The notes under the pieces were generated by a model, which ran no database searches, was not told where the DNA came from, and was given only the letters and a program-made list of their open reading frames with translations. Shown here piece after piece: positions 47,437 through 60,205 of a DNA stretch of 64,000 nucleotides. The translations under genes and the position numbers were made by a program. The DNA comes from Monocercomonoides exilis. Its lineage: Eukaryota > Preaxostyla > Oxymonadida > Polymastigidae. Each line of letters opens with the position of its first letter. The first letter of the stretch is position 1. The stretch covers positions 1,839,501-1,903,500 of the forward strand of contig LSRY02000002.1 of NCBI GenBank assembly GCA_001643675.2. Direction: 5' to 3'.

Positions 47437-48091
47437 TCAAAAATGGTTATGTTGTCTTCTTTTCCATTTTTGATAAACAGAAATCATTTCAATAATCATT
47501 TTTTGTGCTTCAGCCTTCAGAGAAGAAAGAGAAGATGAAACATATGGAAAGGCTATTCTCAAAAATAGTGCAGGATCTTCAGCATTGAGTGCCTCGCGAG
47601 AAGCCGATGGCGACAAATGCATAGAAGAAAACTGGTCACGGGACAGAATATCGACGGAAGAATGTTCAAATCTGGAAGAGCTCTTGACGAAATCCTCGCT
47701 CTCTTCACTCAAATCATCGCTTGAATCGCTGCTCTCGCTCTCCACTTCCATTTCTTCCTCCTCGCTTCTTTTTGGAGCTCCCTCAACCAGCATTTTCAAC
47801 CTCATTTTCTCTTCTTTCTTCTCCTCCTCTGCCATCAACGTCTTCTGCTCCGCCTCCAGCCACTCATCATCCACATCGTTGATGCTGTCTCTTTCTGACC
47901 ATACGCTGCTTGCTCGGCTTGTTTGGCGAGACAGTTTGAAAATATGTGAAGGCGAAAGAACTGATGAAGAATCCCTCTCCATTTCTTCTCTTCGCGAGCT
48001 GCTTCCTTTGCTTGGCGCATCCATGTCTCTTGTGGAGTACTTCCCTCTTTGCGTGATCGAAGGGAAACTGGATGAGAAAATAGAAGAGCCC

Positions 48092-48124
<33 letters not shown>

Positions 48125-51100
48125 GTCGTGCATGTGTCCATATCTCCATTTCCTGCATGGCCAATCTGGAACGAGTAATTCATCTGATTGGCTGCAACTG
48201 CATTGGAAGGTGGGGTTGCCTCGCTTTGCAGGGCAGAGCTGGCAGCAGTCGATGGGCGAGAGAGCAGACGAGAAGAGCCGAGATCGAAAGAAGAAGAGTG
48301 GATGAGCCTGGACGAGGCAAGTGGAGCACGCGGAGAGGAAAGCAGTGGCTGGGAAGACGTCATTGGCTCCACAGCTGCGCGGTGCCAGTCAGAAAGACGG
48401 GATGAAGGAGCAGCAGATGCGTTGGTGGAGGTTGTGCGGGATGTGAGCGAAGAGGAGCGATGCCTGTGCAAAGACATCGATGAATTCATGCTCATTCTGC
48501 TGTATGTTGATCTGGATGTTTCAGAAGGAAGATTTGAATTGACACTGTCAGGAGACTGATAGGGCATTGTAGTAGTTGTCATTGAGGTTGCATCTGCATC
48601 TGTCTCTATCTCATTGCTGGATGCATAGCGAGATGATTGTATTCGCTGTATTCTTCCACGCTGGCTGTGCCTTGCTGAAGACGAAGGAATAGAAGAAGAG
48701 GAAGAAGAAGCATTTGAAATATCAGATGATGCCTGTTTGCTTGATGCAGTTGTATCGTCCTCTGCCCACGCGTCTCCGCCAGATGAAGGGAAAAGAAGAG
48801 TGACAGGTGTGGTTGAGGTGGCTGGGCTTGCAGATGCACTTGACAGAGCAGCTGAATTAGAAGAGGCGTTTCGAACGGATTGAAGAGTCGGAAATGTTGT
48901 GATGGGGGACGTAGAGAAAGGCATCCGATAGTTCGTGTTTGGTCGGCGATCGGTTGAGCATTTCAGAGTGAATGATTCGATGCTGCTGCCCGAAGAATCT
49001 GTAGAAGATTGCTCCACTTCCAGATGTGCTGCATTCGATTTCTTTGGCAGTTCTCTTGTTCCTTTCTTTCCCAGACGCTGTATTTCATTTGATGCATTCG
49101 ATGAAGAAGATGTGTTGTATGTCTTTGGTTGTAATGATGTCTCAATGGAAGGCGTAGCATGATTAGTGCTGCTGACTGAGCCTGATCGCATTGTGCTGCC
49201 TATCCCTTCAAATACCGATGGTGTCTGAACAGCTTTCGTTGGACGTTTGCTCACTTGCTCTTTATTCTGGTTTGTTGAGGTTGTATTCTTTTGCGGAAGG
49301 AAAGGAGGAGGAAGTCTTTGCCGTGAGGATGGTAAAGAACCATATCTTGGTGTTTCATTGGGTGTATTTGATTCTCCAATTTTTGAGATAGAAGAGCGAA
49401 ACCGTGTATCTTCATCTTCGTTTGTGTTTCTGTCGAAGCGAGCGCTCTCAGCAATGCTGTTCTCATTCTCTCCATTGACTGTCTCTCCAAAGGTCACCAC
49501 AACCGGCCGTGTTGATGTTGCATCAAAAAGTTGAGTGGAGAATGTGGCAGCTGCTTCTTCAGACGCAGGTGTAGTGGCATAATTCGAAGAAGAGTTATTC
49601 ATCTGTGAACTTACACTCACACTGGAGCGTGGTGTGCTTAAGCTCAGTCTTTTTGAAGCTGGCCGTGAATGACTCGATGTCAGTGGATACTCAGCCTGGT
49701 CAGCCAGCGATGCAGCACCCACAAAGGGATTGGTGTGTGTGCTGAGTGGACGTGTGGATGAGTGCAGCCGAAGCGGAGGAACAACTCCAGCCAGGCTGTG
49801 TGGACGAGATGTTCCCCGTGCGAAAGAATTTCTTGAAGAAGGAGGAGAGCTGGAGGAATATGACGAAGAGGAGGGAGAAGATAGATCCATTGAGGATGTG
49901 TTGAGTGCTGTGTTGTTGGAAGGCTGAAGAGGAGCTGAGTATTTCGAAGGAAGAGAAACAGTCTCGCCGAGCGGTGCAACATTCGAGGCGACAGAAAATG
50001 GATTGACAGAAGAGGCCTTTTTGGAGGACAGTGAGTATCTCTTGCTGTTGATGGTGGGAGAGGTGAAAGGAGACATCAGAGTGGGCGAGCAGTCTGAAAG
50101 AGGCGAATCTGGTTGAGAGAAGAAAGACAAGGGAGACGAAGGCGATGTGTTGGCTTCTCTGTTTGGTGCGCGGATGACCTGGACGATTGTGGAAGTGCCT
50201 GATGAAAGTGGAAGAGGAGGCACTTCTTCTGTTGAATGATGGGGTGATTGTTGTGAGAGAGTGGCAGGTGGATAGCCGTTGAGCTTGCGGATGGGAGATG
50301 GCACATTCACAGAAGGAATGAGGAGATTTGGCTGTGTGGCAGTCTGTTCTGAAGGAGGAGGAGGAGTAGAAGAAGGGGACGAGGCAATAGCAAAAGTGTC
50401 AGAAGTTCTGTTGAATGAAGAGGAAGAAGAAGAAGAAGTCTCAGATGAAGCAGGAGAAGATGCCAATGCTGATGATGATGGAATGACCATAGAAGAGTTC
50501 ATAGAAGGCTTTGGCTGAGAAGCACATATGAGAGCTTGTGGTGGGTGTTTGACAGGAGATGCTTTGTCCAGCTGCTCCAAGCAATGTGAAAGCAGATTGG
50601 CAGAAAACGAGCAGAAGAGCTGGAGAAGCAAGCAGCGTTGAAGAAGAACAGTAGGCAGAACTGTAAAAGACGAACGCAAAATGTGCGGCGCCTCGTCGTT
50701 TCTTTGATTGGACGTCGAAAAAGAAGAGCTTAAAAATGAAGAACTAAACATCATTGAAGGCATATTTGATGTATTGTGTGAGTGTGCTTTCAACTGCTTC
50801 TTCCTTTCCATTTCCTCTTTCTTCTTCTGCCGCTCTGCTTTCCTCTCAGAGCGCCAGCAGTCCATGACAGAAAGCGAGGCTCTTGCAAGAAGAAGCAGCA
50901 GGCGCACAGCCAGTGGCATTGGATGAGGAGGGCAAAGATAAGCAGCAGATGGGGCGATTGTCTTCCAACGTGCACAGACAGAAGAAAGAGTGTGGAGGAC
51001 AATGACACCGTTGTCACCGAAGCAGAGTGGAGACAAATAGCTCGGCTGAGGAGGGGATGGGTGTGGGGAGTCAGTTGAGATTAGTGTGTGATTGGAAGAA

Positions 51101-53487
51101 GAAAATGAAGAGGAAGTGGAAGAAGAGGAGGAGGAAGAGGATGAAGTGTTAGTGATTTCAGCAGATGTTGATGTGGCTGAGAAGGAAGATGGTGTTGTTG
51201 TGAAATGAGAGTTTGGATGTGGAGGAGATGGTGTTGTAACAGAAACAGAAGAAGAAGAAGAAGAAGAAGTTGATGATGATGATGATGATGAAGGTGTTGT
51301 TTGTGCAGTGGTTGTTGTTAAAGAGTGAAATGAATTATGTAACAGTGAAGGTTTATCCAAGTCTTCTGAGATATTCTTTTCCTTTTGGGCAGATTGGCAG
51401 TAAATGCAGTAGTTTTTGATCATCCTCCGGAGCATACTCAGCATTTGTGCCTCGTCTTTTCCAAGCAGAGCAGAGCAGTCACGATACGATAGAAGTGTGG
51501 CTGTGGGTGAGTTATGATCCAACTGAGTGTGTTGCTGAGGCATCCCCTCTGCAACAGACGTGGTTGTCAACGGGTCAATCGCAGCTGACAGGATTTTTGT
51601 GAGCAGCACATCTGGAAGCAGAGAAAACAGCGATGTGGAGGAGATGGCTGAAGGGGTGCCTCCAATCAGCTGGAACGGGCGGGTGTGTGTGCGTGGGCGG
51701 TACTCGCTGAGTCCGTAGTGTTCGTGTGGTGTGGGTGAGGTGGATGGTGATAAGTCGGTGGAGTGATGTTGGGAAGAGTTGTGAGTCGAAGGAGAGCTGC
51801 TGGGCGACAAAGGAGAAGGTGCTTGTGATTGTGCTTGTGACTGTTTCTTGTCAGACACATGTGCGGATGAAGAACCAGAAGTGGTGCTTCCGCTTCTGTT
51901 GGATGCGCTTCTTTGATTCATGATTGCTTTTCGTCTGTCTCTCTGCAAGAAGAAGAGAGAGGATGAAAGTGACTCATCGCCTGGTGTGATTTGCGTGTCT
52001 GTCGTTGGCACAACAGGACTTTCAAGCATCGTTTTGGCCTTCACACAGAAGTTGAGAAGCACTTTGAGCACTTTAACGTTGAGGTGTATGGTGTTTGGTG
52101 AAGTGGCTGGTGTTGGTTTGTGGAGTGAAAGAGAAGAAGATGAAGGAGATTGTCTGGGAAGTGAAATGTTATGTTTGTTGGCTGTGTCATTTGACGGTTG
52201 TGTTGAGATGTTATCTTTGAAGTGGAATACTTGGTTTAGATCAACATTGATTCCTGTACCGAGAAAAAGCATAGAAAAAGCATGGGAAAACAAGGAATGA
52301 TTCAGAAGTGCAAGGCAAAGGTTGCATTGACATGATTGAGAAAGTGAAGTGGGGAAAAAAGAGGTGCTGGGTTTGTGTGTGTAATGTTTTGAGAGATTTT
52401 CTTGTTGAAATTCTGGTTGCGTTTCTTTGCTTGTTGCTTGAGAAGTCGATTTTCTGCAACTGGAAGAGTTTATTTTTTGTGGGATTTGATTTTGTGGGTA
52501 TTTAATATGCGGATTATTTCTTTCAGGAGATTCAAGAAGCAGAGAAGAAGCTGGATCGGTTTCTGAAAATGAAACAGATGTTGTGGATTTGGAAGGTAAA
52601 TATGGATCGGTAACCGAAAGAAGTGTTGTTGAAGTGGAATCTGAATAGAAATTGTTTGTAGAGTTTTTTGTTGTTGTCTTTTGTAATGTCACAAAATTCG
52701 AATCAACAGAAGTGCTGTAATGCAATGAATACAAACACAACATCATGCGCTTCGAAAATGTGATATTCAAGTGAACGTTTGAAGATCCCCACTCATCATC
52801 AATTTTCTCTGTGTTATCGTTTTGCAAAATATGCTGTAACTTCAAAATCGAACGAGGAGATGGAAAGCAGTAGAAATAAAACAGTGAAAGAGATTGCCGC
52901 GAATATTCAGGCAAAACAGCAAAGAAGCAATCGCACAAAGCACAAGGGTTTCCCGGAAAGCAATTCGGTTCTGCTGACTGGATTCCCAACAGACGCTTAT
53001 TATCGATTGAATGCTGCAACTCAACTTTATGAATTGATTTAAGTCCATTTATTTTTTCTTGTAAATATTTTGTACTAAATGGAGAAAGTTCAAGTGATTT
53101 CAAAAAGTAATTTTCCATTGAATAAAGAACTTCTAATGATTTTCTAGCTGTCGATGTTTTTCTTTGCAAAGAATTTTTCATTCGAAATTCAATTATTTTT
53201 GAGAGCTTTGCTTTCCAAAATGATTTAAGATTGAATGAATTATGATATCTCCAGCATGGACTTTGTGAAATTTCAACAAGATGGAGAAAATCATATCGCA
53301 CGTTATTGTCCAAAACATATGATTTTGATGCTGAGTCTATCAGAGATAAAGCAAAATATGGAATTGAAGATGAGGAAAATTCGCCACATTCAAGAAATGT
53401 TTGTTCTTGCCGGGGTTCAACTGGGATAACATGACCCGCTTGCAAAACATCAAACACTTTTAAAATTTGAATGAAGTCTTCCTCCAT
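47437..53487 (-). CDS. Ser-rich giant protein with a possible split F-box
   Basis: One uninterrupted 2016-residue frame with ATG at 53487. Seen: a non-repetitive N-terminal 280 residues rich in aromatic residues (WRYHNSFNLKSFWKAKLSKIIEFR; SLFYFYCFPSPRSILKLQ) of unknown fold; a helical segment LCLALLNHSLFSHAFSMLFLGTG; then SLLPDVLLTKILSAAI (about 51560-51625) and, some 190 residues later, LHTLSSVCARWKTIAPSAAYL (about 50940-51000). Together these read like an F-box helix 1 and helix 3 separated by a low-complexity insertion; if so, it would be a substrate adaptor of an SCF ubiquitin ligase. The remaining 1000 residues are Ser/Thr/Pro-rich and probably disordered, ending in an acidic patch and LKAEAQKMIIEMISVYQKWKRR. 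The F-box idea is an inference; the rest is unassigned. Confidence 0.5.
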
Positions 53488-53611
53488 CTTCCGAGGTAAA
53501 GGATAATCCCCGCGAAAATCTTAAAAAATCTTTATGATCAATTATTCAGTCAATTAAGGGAAGTGTTCAATTATCGAACAATAAGGGTATTTATGATCTG
53601 AAAATTGGAAA
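53488..53611. promoter_or_regulatory. Bidirectional promoter region (124 bp)
   Basis: Only 124 bp lie between the start codons of the Ser-rich giant (minus) and the SH3-PH gene (plus). Both promoters and both 5' leaders must fit here; no motif recognised. Confidence 0.4.
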
Positions 53612-54355
53612 ATGGCAGATTCATCTCGTATTCACTTAAAAGCGTTGTTTGATTTCGAGGCCCGTGTACCAAATGAGCTTACATTCAAGGAGGGTGATAT
53701 TATTATCCTAATTGATAAACATGAAAGCGGAATGTGGAAAGGTGAATTGAGCGGGCAGATCGGGCTGTTTCCATACAATTTTGTTGGGGAAATTAAAGAT
53801 GGAGATACTGGTGGAGCTGTTTGATTATTTCAATATTTTTCGTATTTTCTAACTTTAGACAATATTTTTGTTTGCAACAATCAATTTTCTTTTATTCTTG
53901 TATTTAGGGAGGGCCAGCGGATACTACTCCTGGAATTACTGAAGGTTGGCTTACCAAGCAAGGTCATATTAGAAAAAATTGGAAGAGAAGATGGTTTGTC
54001 CTGCGAGGAACCACACTGTATTATTATGCCAAAAAGGTTTATATTAATAATTACGAGCATAATTTAAATAACATTTGGGTAAACTTTTTATAACTGTGTA
54101 ATTTAGGAAGATAAAAAGGAGAAAGGTTTCATTCAACTTCCTGGATATATTATGGAAAATGCAAACGATGTAACTGGAAAGCTTCATTCTTTCCATCTTT
54201 TAAATCCTTCGAATCCAAAGAAAAAGCAATTCTACATCCATGCAGACAATGCTTTAGACTTACAAGGATGGACAAAAACCATTGAGGTTTGAAGCTTTTG
54301 TTTCAAATAAATGAAAATTAATATTTATTGTTGTTAGGCTGCTGCAAAGCAATGA
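53612..54355 (+). CDS. SH3-PH adaptor protein, four exons
   Basis: Small adaptor of 177 residues from exons 53612-53818, 53908-54036, 54107-54286 and 54338-54355. Seen: an SH3 domain, residues about 7-60, with ALFDFEA (ALYDY motif), ELTFKEGDIIILI, the conserved Trp in MWKGEL and the GLFPYNFV end (the G-x-F-P-x-N-F/Y-V signature); and a PH domain, residues about 78-175, with TEGWLTKQGHIRKNWKRRWFVLRGTTLYYYAKK (the KxG...W-x-x-R-W-F-V-L signature) and the final ALDLQGWTKTIEAAAKQ helix holding the PH Trp. The Lys/Arg-rich beta1-beta2 loop suggests phosphoinositide binding at membranes; the SH3 would bring in Pro-rich partners. The last exon is only 18 nt. Three of the introns start GTTTGA, GTTTATA and GTTTGAAG. 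No low-complexity insertion. Confidence 0.92.
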
Positions 54356-54800
54356 TATTTCTTTATTTTCATATGGAGATGTTTTTATTTTATTAATTAT
54401 TTTCAATTCAATTTTCGCAAACTTATCTTTGAAGCATTTCATTAGTCTTATTAATTTAGAATACTTTTAAGTTATTCTTCCTCGTTCTGAGGTAATTCAT
54501 TTCACTGTACTTAATTCTGAGTTATTGTTAGTAATTAAAGTTTTATATTGCAACTTTCTTTATTGTGAATCTTTATGATATGTTTCTGAACTGTTTTTAT
54601 ATTTTTTGAATAAGTATTATATCAGAGTCAACAAACAAAATTCAAGTTTTATCATCAAATATAATTATATCAATCGTATTTTTGCACAAAATCTTCGAAA
54701 AGACAATGAGAAAACCTGAAGCTGTTGAACCATAAAAACAAAAAAGAAGTAAGCAAACCATATTGTGTCCCCCTGTTTATTCTTTTGTTCCGTCCTCGTG
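54356..54800. other. Intergenic, presumed SLBP promoter
   Basis: Short AT-rich gap between two plus-strand genes. No gene or repeat recognised. Confidence 0.4.
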
Positions 54801-57800
54801 ATGCAGAAACTTTCGTTTCTTGAAAATCCGAGTGCTCCATCGAAGGTTTCATTGGATCTCAAATTCCAGGACTTTCATCCCGCGTTTGCTCCTGGAGCTT
54901 TTTTTCATCCTGTATGATACTTATTTTTTCATTGAGCAAAACTTCAAGAGAAACTTGTGATCATTGTTTTTTTTATTGCAGGACATGCTTCAATATCCTT
55001 CCTCTTATAGGGCACAAACATATTTTCCTGATGTTGTTCCTCAGTATCCAGGGGCGATTCAAATGGGAGGGGGTCAAATTTTTGGATATCCTCAAATTGT
55101 ACACTCTCAGTTTGTTGTTAATGCATATTTCTTTTGGATTAATTGTATGTTTTGTAGTAAAACCAACAATTTCGGAAGCGATTATCAGTATAAATTTGGA
55201 TCTTTTGAACAAATTGAAACTGATGAGCGTCGATTAATGCAACGAAGCAAACAAATTGACTATGGAAAAAATACAATTGGCTATCAGCGATACTTGCAAT
55301 TTGTTCCAAAGTTTGGAAAATTTTTATTTAAATATCGCTTTTACAAATAAAAAAATAAAATTGTAATTTTCAAAAAAAAAATACTACAACGAACGTTGAT
55401 TTTTCTGCGCATTTAGAGAGGAAAGAGATCCCAAACGTCATGCAACAACTCCTGATATTTTTCGGAAATGTTCAAAAAGGGCTTTTGATCAAATGGTTCG
55501 GAGATGGAGATTATTTTTGCACACATATGATGATCCTGATGCTCCTGTATGAATTAAATTTAATTATCATTTTTCTTTTTCATTAACTTTTTATGAAATC
55601 GTTGTATTTGTTTTTGTTTGAATTTATTTTCAGTTTGATGATCCATTTTGCTCAGAAGCATATAAAGGAGAAGACAGAGAAGCTGAAAAAGAGAATTCAA
55701 AGCATTCTTCTGACAATTCATCTTCTCAACCTCCAGCGCAGTCATCAGCTTCTCATTCAGCAGACGTTCCATCATCTGCCTCTTATCAAAGCACTCATAA
55801 TTTTTCATCCCCACATAAAAAGACAGGAGAATCCCGTTTGATGGCGCTTTTGCCTGCTTCACAAAAGCAGAGCATGTCTTTGTCTTCCCCCATTACTTTG
55901 GCTGCATCAACACATACTTCACCACAGCCAACTCAGCCATCCAAGCCATCTCAGCCGAGTCAGTCAGAATTTGCAGGAAGCAGCCAGTCAAACGGAGCCT
56001 CGTGTGATGCCTCTCCTGCGTCTGTGTCAATAAAGCATGACAATTCATTCTTCCCTCAGTTGACACCTGCTGCCTCTGCTTTGTCTCAGACTGCACAGTC
56101 AAGCATGTCAAGTGCAACGGCTGTGACTGCATCTACTGTCTCATCGGCAGATGTGTCATCGCCTTCTTCTTCTTCTTCCTCTTCCTCTTCATCTTCATCT
56201 TCATCTTCATCTTATTCACATTCATCAAACACACAATCCACGCCATCCTCCTCTTCCTCCTCTTCTGCTTCTTCTTCTCGTTTCACACCCAGCTCCTTCT
56301 CTTCTCCTTTTCACCCTTCTTCTGTCACTCACTATTCAGACACCTCTGCCAGCTCTGTCTTTCCTTATCCTTCTCCTTTCTCCTCTTCTGCTCGCACTGC
56401 CCCGTCTGTCTTGTCTTTGCAGTCTTCTCTTTCAACCACTGCCTCTACGTTTTTCCCCAGTTCTCGCTACAAGTCAGTACTTAACACTCCCTTGGCTGCT
56501 ACTTGTCCTTCATCTCTGATATCTGCTAATTCATCTTCCACATCGTCATCTTCTTCTTCCTCCTCTTCCTCTTCCTCTTCTTCCAATTCTGGTATTTCTG
56601 CTTCTCCCTCTCTTTCCCTTTCATCTTCTTCTTCTGTCTCAGCTCCTTTATCCACTTCATCCTATTCTGCCCCTTTAGCTGCATCATCCCACAACCACGA
56701 CATCCTCTCCCAGTCATTCGCCACTCCGCAGCCTTCTTTCTATTCACGCATCGCATCTCAATCGTTCCCTTTGTCTTTCTACTCTGAGCCTCGCCCGTTC
56801 ATGTCCCGCCCTGATTCCTACCCCCACCAGCTGTCTCACCCTCACTTCTCCCACCCGTACGACTCCACATCGCTCTACTTCTCTTCTCAGAACCCTCTCC
56901 AATCTCCAATCTCGTCTGTTGTCTCTTCTTCCCCCGCACCTTCGGCTTCAGACTCATCATTCTCCATCGGCCTTCCTGTGCTTTCACAGGACTTGCCAAC
57001 TGCAGTAGCTACTCCTCAGTCAAATGCCTCTTCAAAGTCTTCTTCTCAGTTGTCTTCTCTGAACTCTCTGATGCCGTCACATTCAGACAAACGCTTGCGG
57101 TCTGATTCTTCTTCTCCTCTTGCACGCACCACTTCCCCTACCTGTTTGACAAAGAACAGCGTTTCTCCTTCTCCTCCTCTCCACTTCACCCCTCTCAATC
57201 GCACTGCTCCTGTACAAAGGCAGATTGCTCAGCAGCCTCTGCAGTTAGACGGAGTATCACGTTTTCTTCCACTCACTCCAACATCTCCTGCTTCTCCGTC
57301 TTCTATTTCTCCGTCTTCTCCTTCGCCTCCTTCCTTCTCGCAGCGGATAGATGATCGCAATGCAATGACAGACATATTTGCCCGTCAGCCATTTTCAGAA
57401 GGAAGTAATCAAGCACAAATGACCAATCCTTATTATTCGCTCTCTCCACCATCAGCATATCCAGTTGACCCGCTCTGTGACTCTGTTGACGATGGAATGG
57501 TGCAGGCTGCACTCAGCCAGCCGCTTGCTTCATCATCTGCAGAGGCACAAGAGATGTATGATGAGCTGTTCACAGCTGTAACACCTCAGAGGCAATATTC
57601 GGATCTTACTCCTTCCACTCCTCCTCAGTTTGCTGCTGCTGCTTCTTCGACTCCTTCTTCTGCTTCTTCTTCTTCTTCTTCTTCAAGTTGTTCGACCACT
57701 TCATCCTCTTCAACTTCCTCTTCTTCTTCTTCCATTGCTTCTTCTATTTCTTCCGCATTCTCTCTGAATCCCTCCTCTTTTTCAACTCCCGCCACTTCAT

Positions 57801-58789
57801 CAAACATTTCTTCATCATCATCGTCTTCTTCTTCCTCTTCTTCTTCTCCGTCCTCTGTTTCCTCTGCTCGCGAAAGGCACATTTCAGACAGCGCAGAAGA
57901 GCTGCCAGATTTGATGCAGGCAGACTTATACACAGACACCAAAGGGGATCAATTGGAAGATGTGGATGAGCAGTCAATTCAGCAGCAGTCGCCTTTTGCA
58001 TTCACAACTACGTTCATCCCTCGCATGAGGCGTGTTGTTGTGGATGCTCCTAGTTCTTTTCAATCTTCTTCTTCTTCTGATCCTTCTTCCTCCTCCTCCT
58101 CCTCCTCTGATCCTTCTTCTAATCTTTCTAATCCTTCTGTTATTTCGACACCAACTGCTGCTAATGCTACATTGCCTCTCTCTGTAATGACCACCCCCTT
58201 GGTGCCTAATTCTTCTCTTTCTATTTCTGCTTCGATGAACCCTTCAATATCTTCCTCTTTGTCCTCTATTTCTCCTCCTTCCTCTTCCTCCTCCTCGTTT
58301 TCTGCTTCTTCCACACCTCCGATTTCTTCCCCTTCCTTTTTCTCGTCTGACCCAACCGAAGTGTATCCTCAGAATTACTCTTCCTTATTCTCCACACCCA
58401 CAAAGCATCCATCAGACACATCAAGCTCTGTTGGATCTGCTCGTGTTCTCTCTTCACACACTCCATCAAAAACTGCTGGCTCGCTTACTCTTTCACCGAT
58501 AATAAGTGCGTCGCTGAACTATTCCTTTTCTCCTTCGTTTCAGTCGGCTGCTGATCCGCCTGATTTGTACCCGTCTTCCATTCTTTTATCTCCCATTTTG
58601 TCTCCTTTGTCTTCCTCTCACGCACAACGCAGCTCTGAAGAGTTTAAAGAAGTCACAAGTTCTACTGAGCCCTCTAATATTCTCATGGGCTCTCCTCTCC
58701 CACAGCTAACTTTATCTTCCAGACCATCGTCCCCTTCTTTTACGTTCTCAACAGAAACTCCTCATGTTAATCGTGTGGATGGGTTTTAG
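54801..58789 (+). CDS. Histone stem-loop binding protein (SLBP) homologue with giant Ser-rich tail, five exons
   Basis: SLBP binds the 3' hairpin of replication-dependent histone mRNAs for processing, export and translation. Proposed exons 54801-54911, 54982-55109, 55158-55310, 55417-55546 and 55634-58789 give 1225 residues. Seen at about residues 95-175: ETDERRLMQRSKQIDYGKNTIGYQRYLQFVPK, then RDPKRHATTPDIFRKCSKRAFDQMVRRWRLFLHTYDDPD. These match the SLBP RNA-binding domain (RxKQIxYGKNTxGYxxY; H-P-x-T-P-N-K; S-K-R-x-W/F-D-x-x-V-R-x-W-R). The TPNK element reads TPDI. The domain is split by two introns. After it come about 1030 residues of Ser/Pro/Thr-rich sequence with several pure Ser runs, absent from known SLBPs (about 200-270 residues). 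The 48-nt segment 55110-55157 is scored as an intron (GTTTGT...TAG), but it is a multiple of three and open, so it could be retained. Confidence 0.88.
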
Positions 58790-59153
58790 GAAAATTACAA
58801 CTTCAATGATTGTTTTTGAAATCATAAAAAGGAATTTATTTTTCAGTTTTGTTTTGTTTATTTTGAAGAAAGGCTTTTCTAAAAGCCAATTATTTTCTAA
58901 TTTTTTTTTCTTATTTTATAAAACATTAAATTCAGGGGAAATGTAGTTTTTATTTTTGTAACAATACTTTTAAAAAATATAAAGTATATTGAAATTATTT
59001 ATCAAAGTTACACCAAAAAATGTTCAAATTTAAAAGCTTTCATTCAAATTGAATATTATTATTCTTTTATGCAATTTCAAAAAAAAAAAAGTGAAAATTA
59101 TTGGTTTTCTTCAATGCTCTTTTCAAATGCAAATGATTTTTTCAAGTGTGATT

Positions 59154-59515
59154 GTGAGGGAAAAAACCCGCACAAGGGAAAAAACCCGCACACATGACAT
59201 TTTCTTTAGAATTAATCAATCAATTTCATATATGTGGAAGATTATTGCATTTTAAGTCTTCCACAAACTTCTTTTAGTCCAATATTTCGTATTTCAATAA
59301 AAAAATCAAAAACAAAAAATTTTGATCTTTTTTGATCTTTTGATCAATATTTTTTGTTTTTGATTTTTTTATTGAAATACGAAATATTGGACTAAAAGAA
59401 GTTTGTGGAAGACTTAAAATGCAATAATCTTCCACATATATGAAATTGATTGATTAATTCTAAAGAAAATGTCATGTGTGCGGGTTTTTTCCCTTGTGTG
59501 GGTTTTTTCCCTCAC
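59154..59515. repeat. Near-perfect 362-bp palindrome (167-bp arms, 28-bp spacer)
   Basis: Arms 59154-59320 and 59349-59515 pair without gaps and with one mismatch in 167 positions. The spacer 59321-59348 consists of TTTGATC units. Each arm starts GTGAGGG and carries two tandem copies of an 18-bp unit (AGGGAAAAAACCCGCACA). Beyond the perfect arms the symmetry continues outward at lower identity for perhaps 20 bp. No target duplication was found and nothing is encoded. It is most likely a MITE or fold-back element; a hairpin RNA source is an alternative. Confidence 0.92.
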
Positions 59516-60153
59516 CATGAAATTTGACATAATCAACATTTTTCAAAAAGTGATGTGATATATTTCGCAAAGCTGGATTTGAAATAAATGATGAAATGTG
59601 TAATATCATAAGAAAACAAACTTTTTTTTTGAAGTTGATAAAAAAAAAATGTTTTGACATTGGTGAAAAGTGTTGATTGTAATGTTGATTGCATCGTTTT
59701 TATAATAAAAGCTTTTAATTGAATGAAATGAAAAATAAAATTATTTGAAAGAGATATTATCTCTTCTCGGTGTTTTCCACATTTTTTTCTTTTCAAATGG
59801 TAGAACCGAAGTTCTGTAATTGAAAAATCTTATTTGTCTCATTCCAATAGAAATGTGCTGATGATTGATTTTGTTTCAAAACAAATTTCCATATTCATTT
59901 GTTGATTGCTGCAATTGAGTTTTCTAATTAATCTGAAATGCTTATATGATTCATTCTCAGTTAACAACATGGGGGAAAATACGAACTTTCAAGCTTTATT
60001 TGAATTTAAGGAAAAAACTTTGTTTCGGTCAAAACTAAATTGAACTTTTTCACATTTCAAAATATATTGCATTTTTATATCAGCATGCAGTCATCATTGA
60101 AAAGATTACTAATCATTTTGTGACCTGACGAGAATATGTCATAATTATTCAGA

Positions 60154-60157
<4 letters not shown>

Positions 60158-60182
<25 letters not shown>
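60158..60182. repeat. 25-base T homopolymer
   Basis: Uninterrupted run of T in the non-coding region; read on the minus strand it is a poly(A) run. No retroposed gene was recognised next to it. Confidence 0.95.
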
Positions 60183-60184
<2 letters not shown>

Positions 60185-60205
60185 TGTTTTCTGGAGAAAT
60201 CAATA

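Noticed and set aside
59049-59255. Open frames across the palindrome tips encoding repeated EKTRTR units
   Set aside because: They come from the two tandem GGGAAAAAACCCGCACA units; there is no start context or homology.
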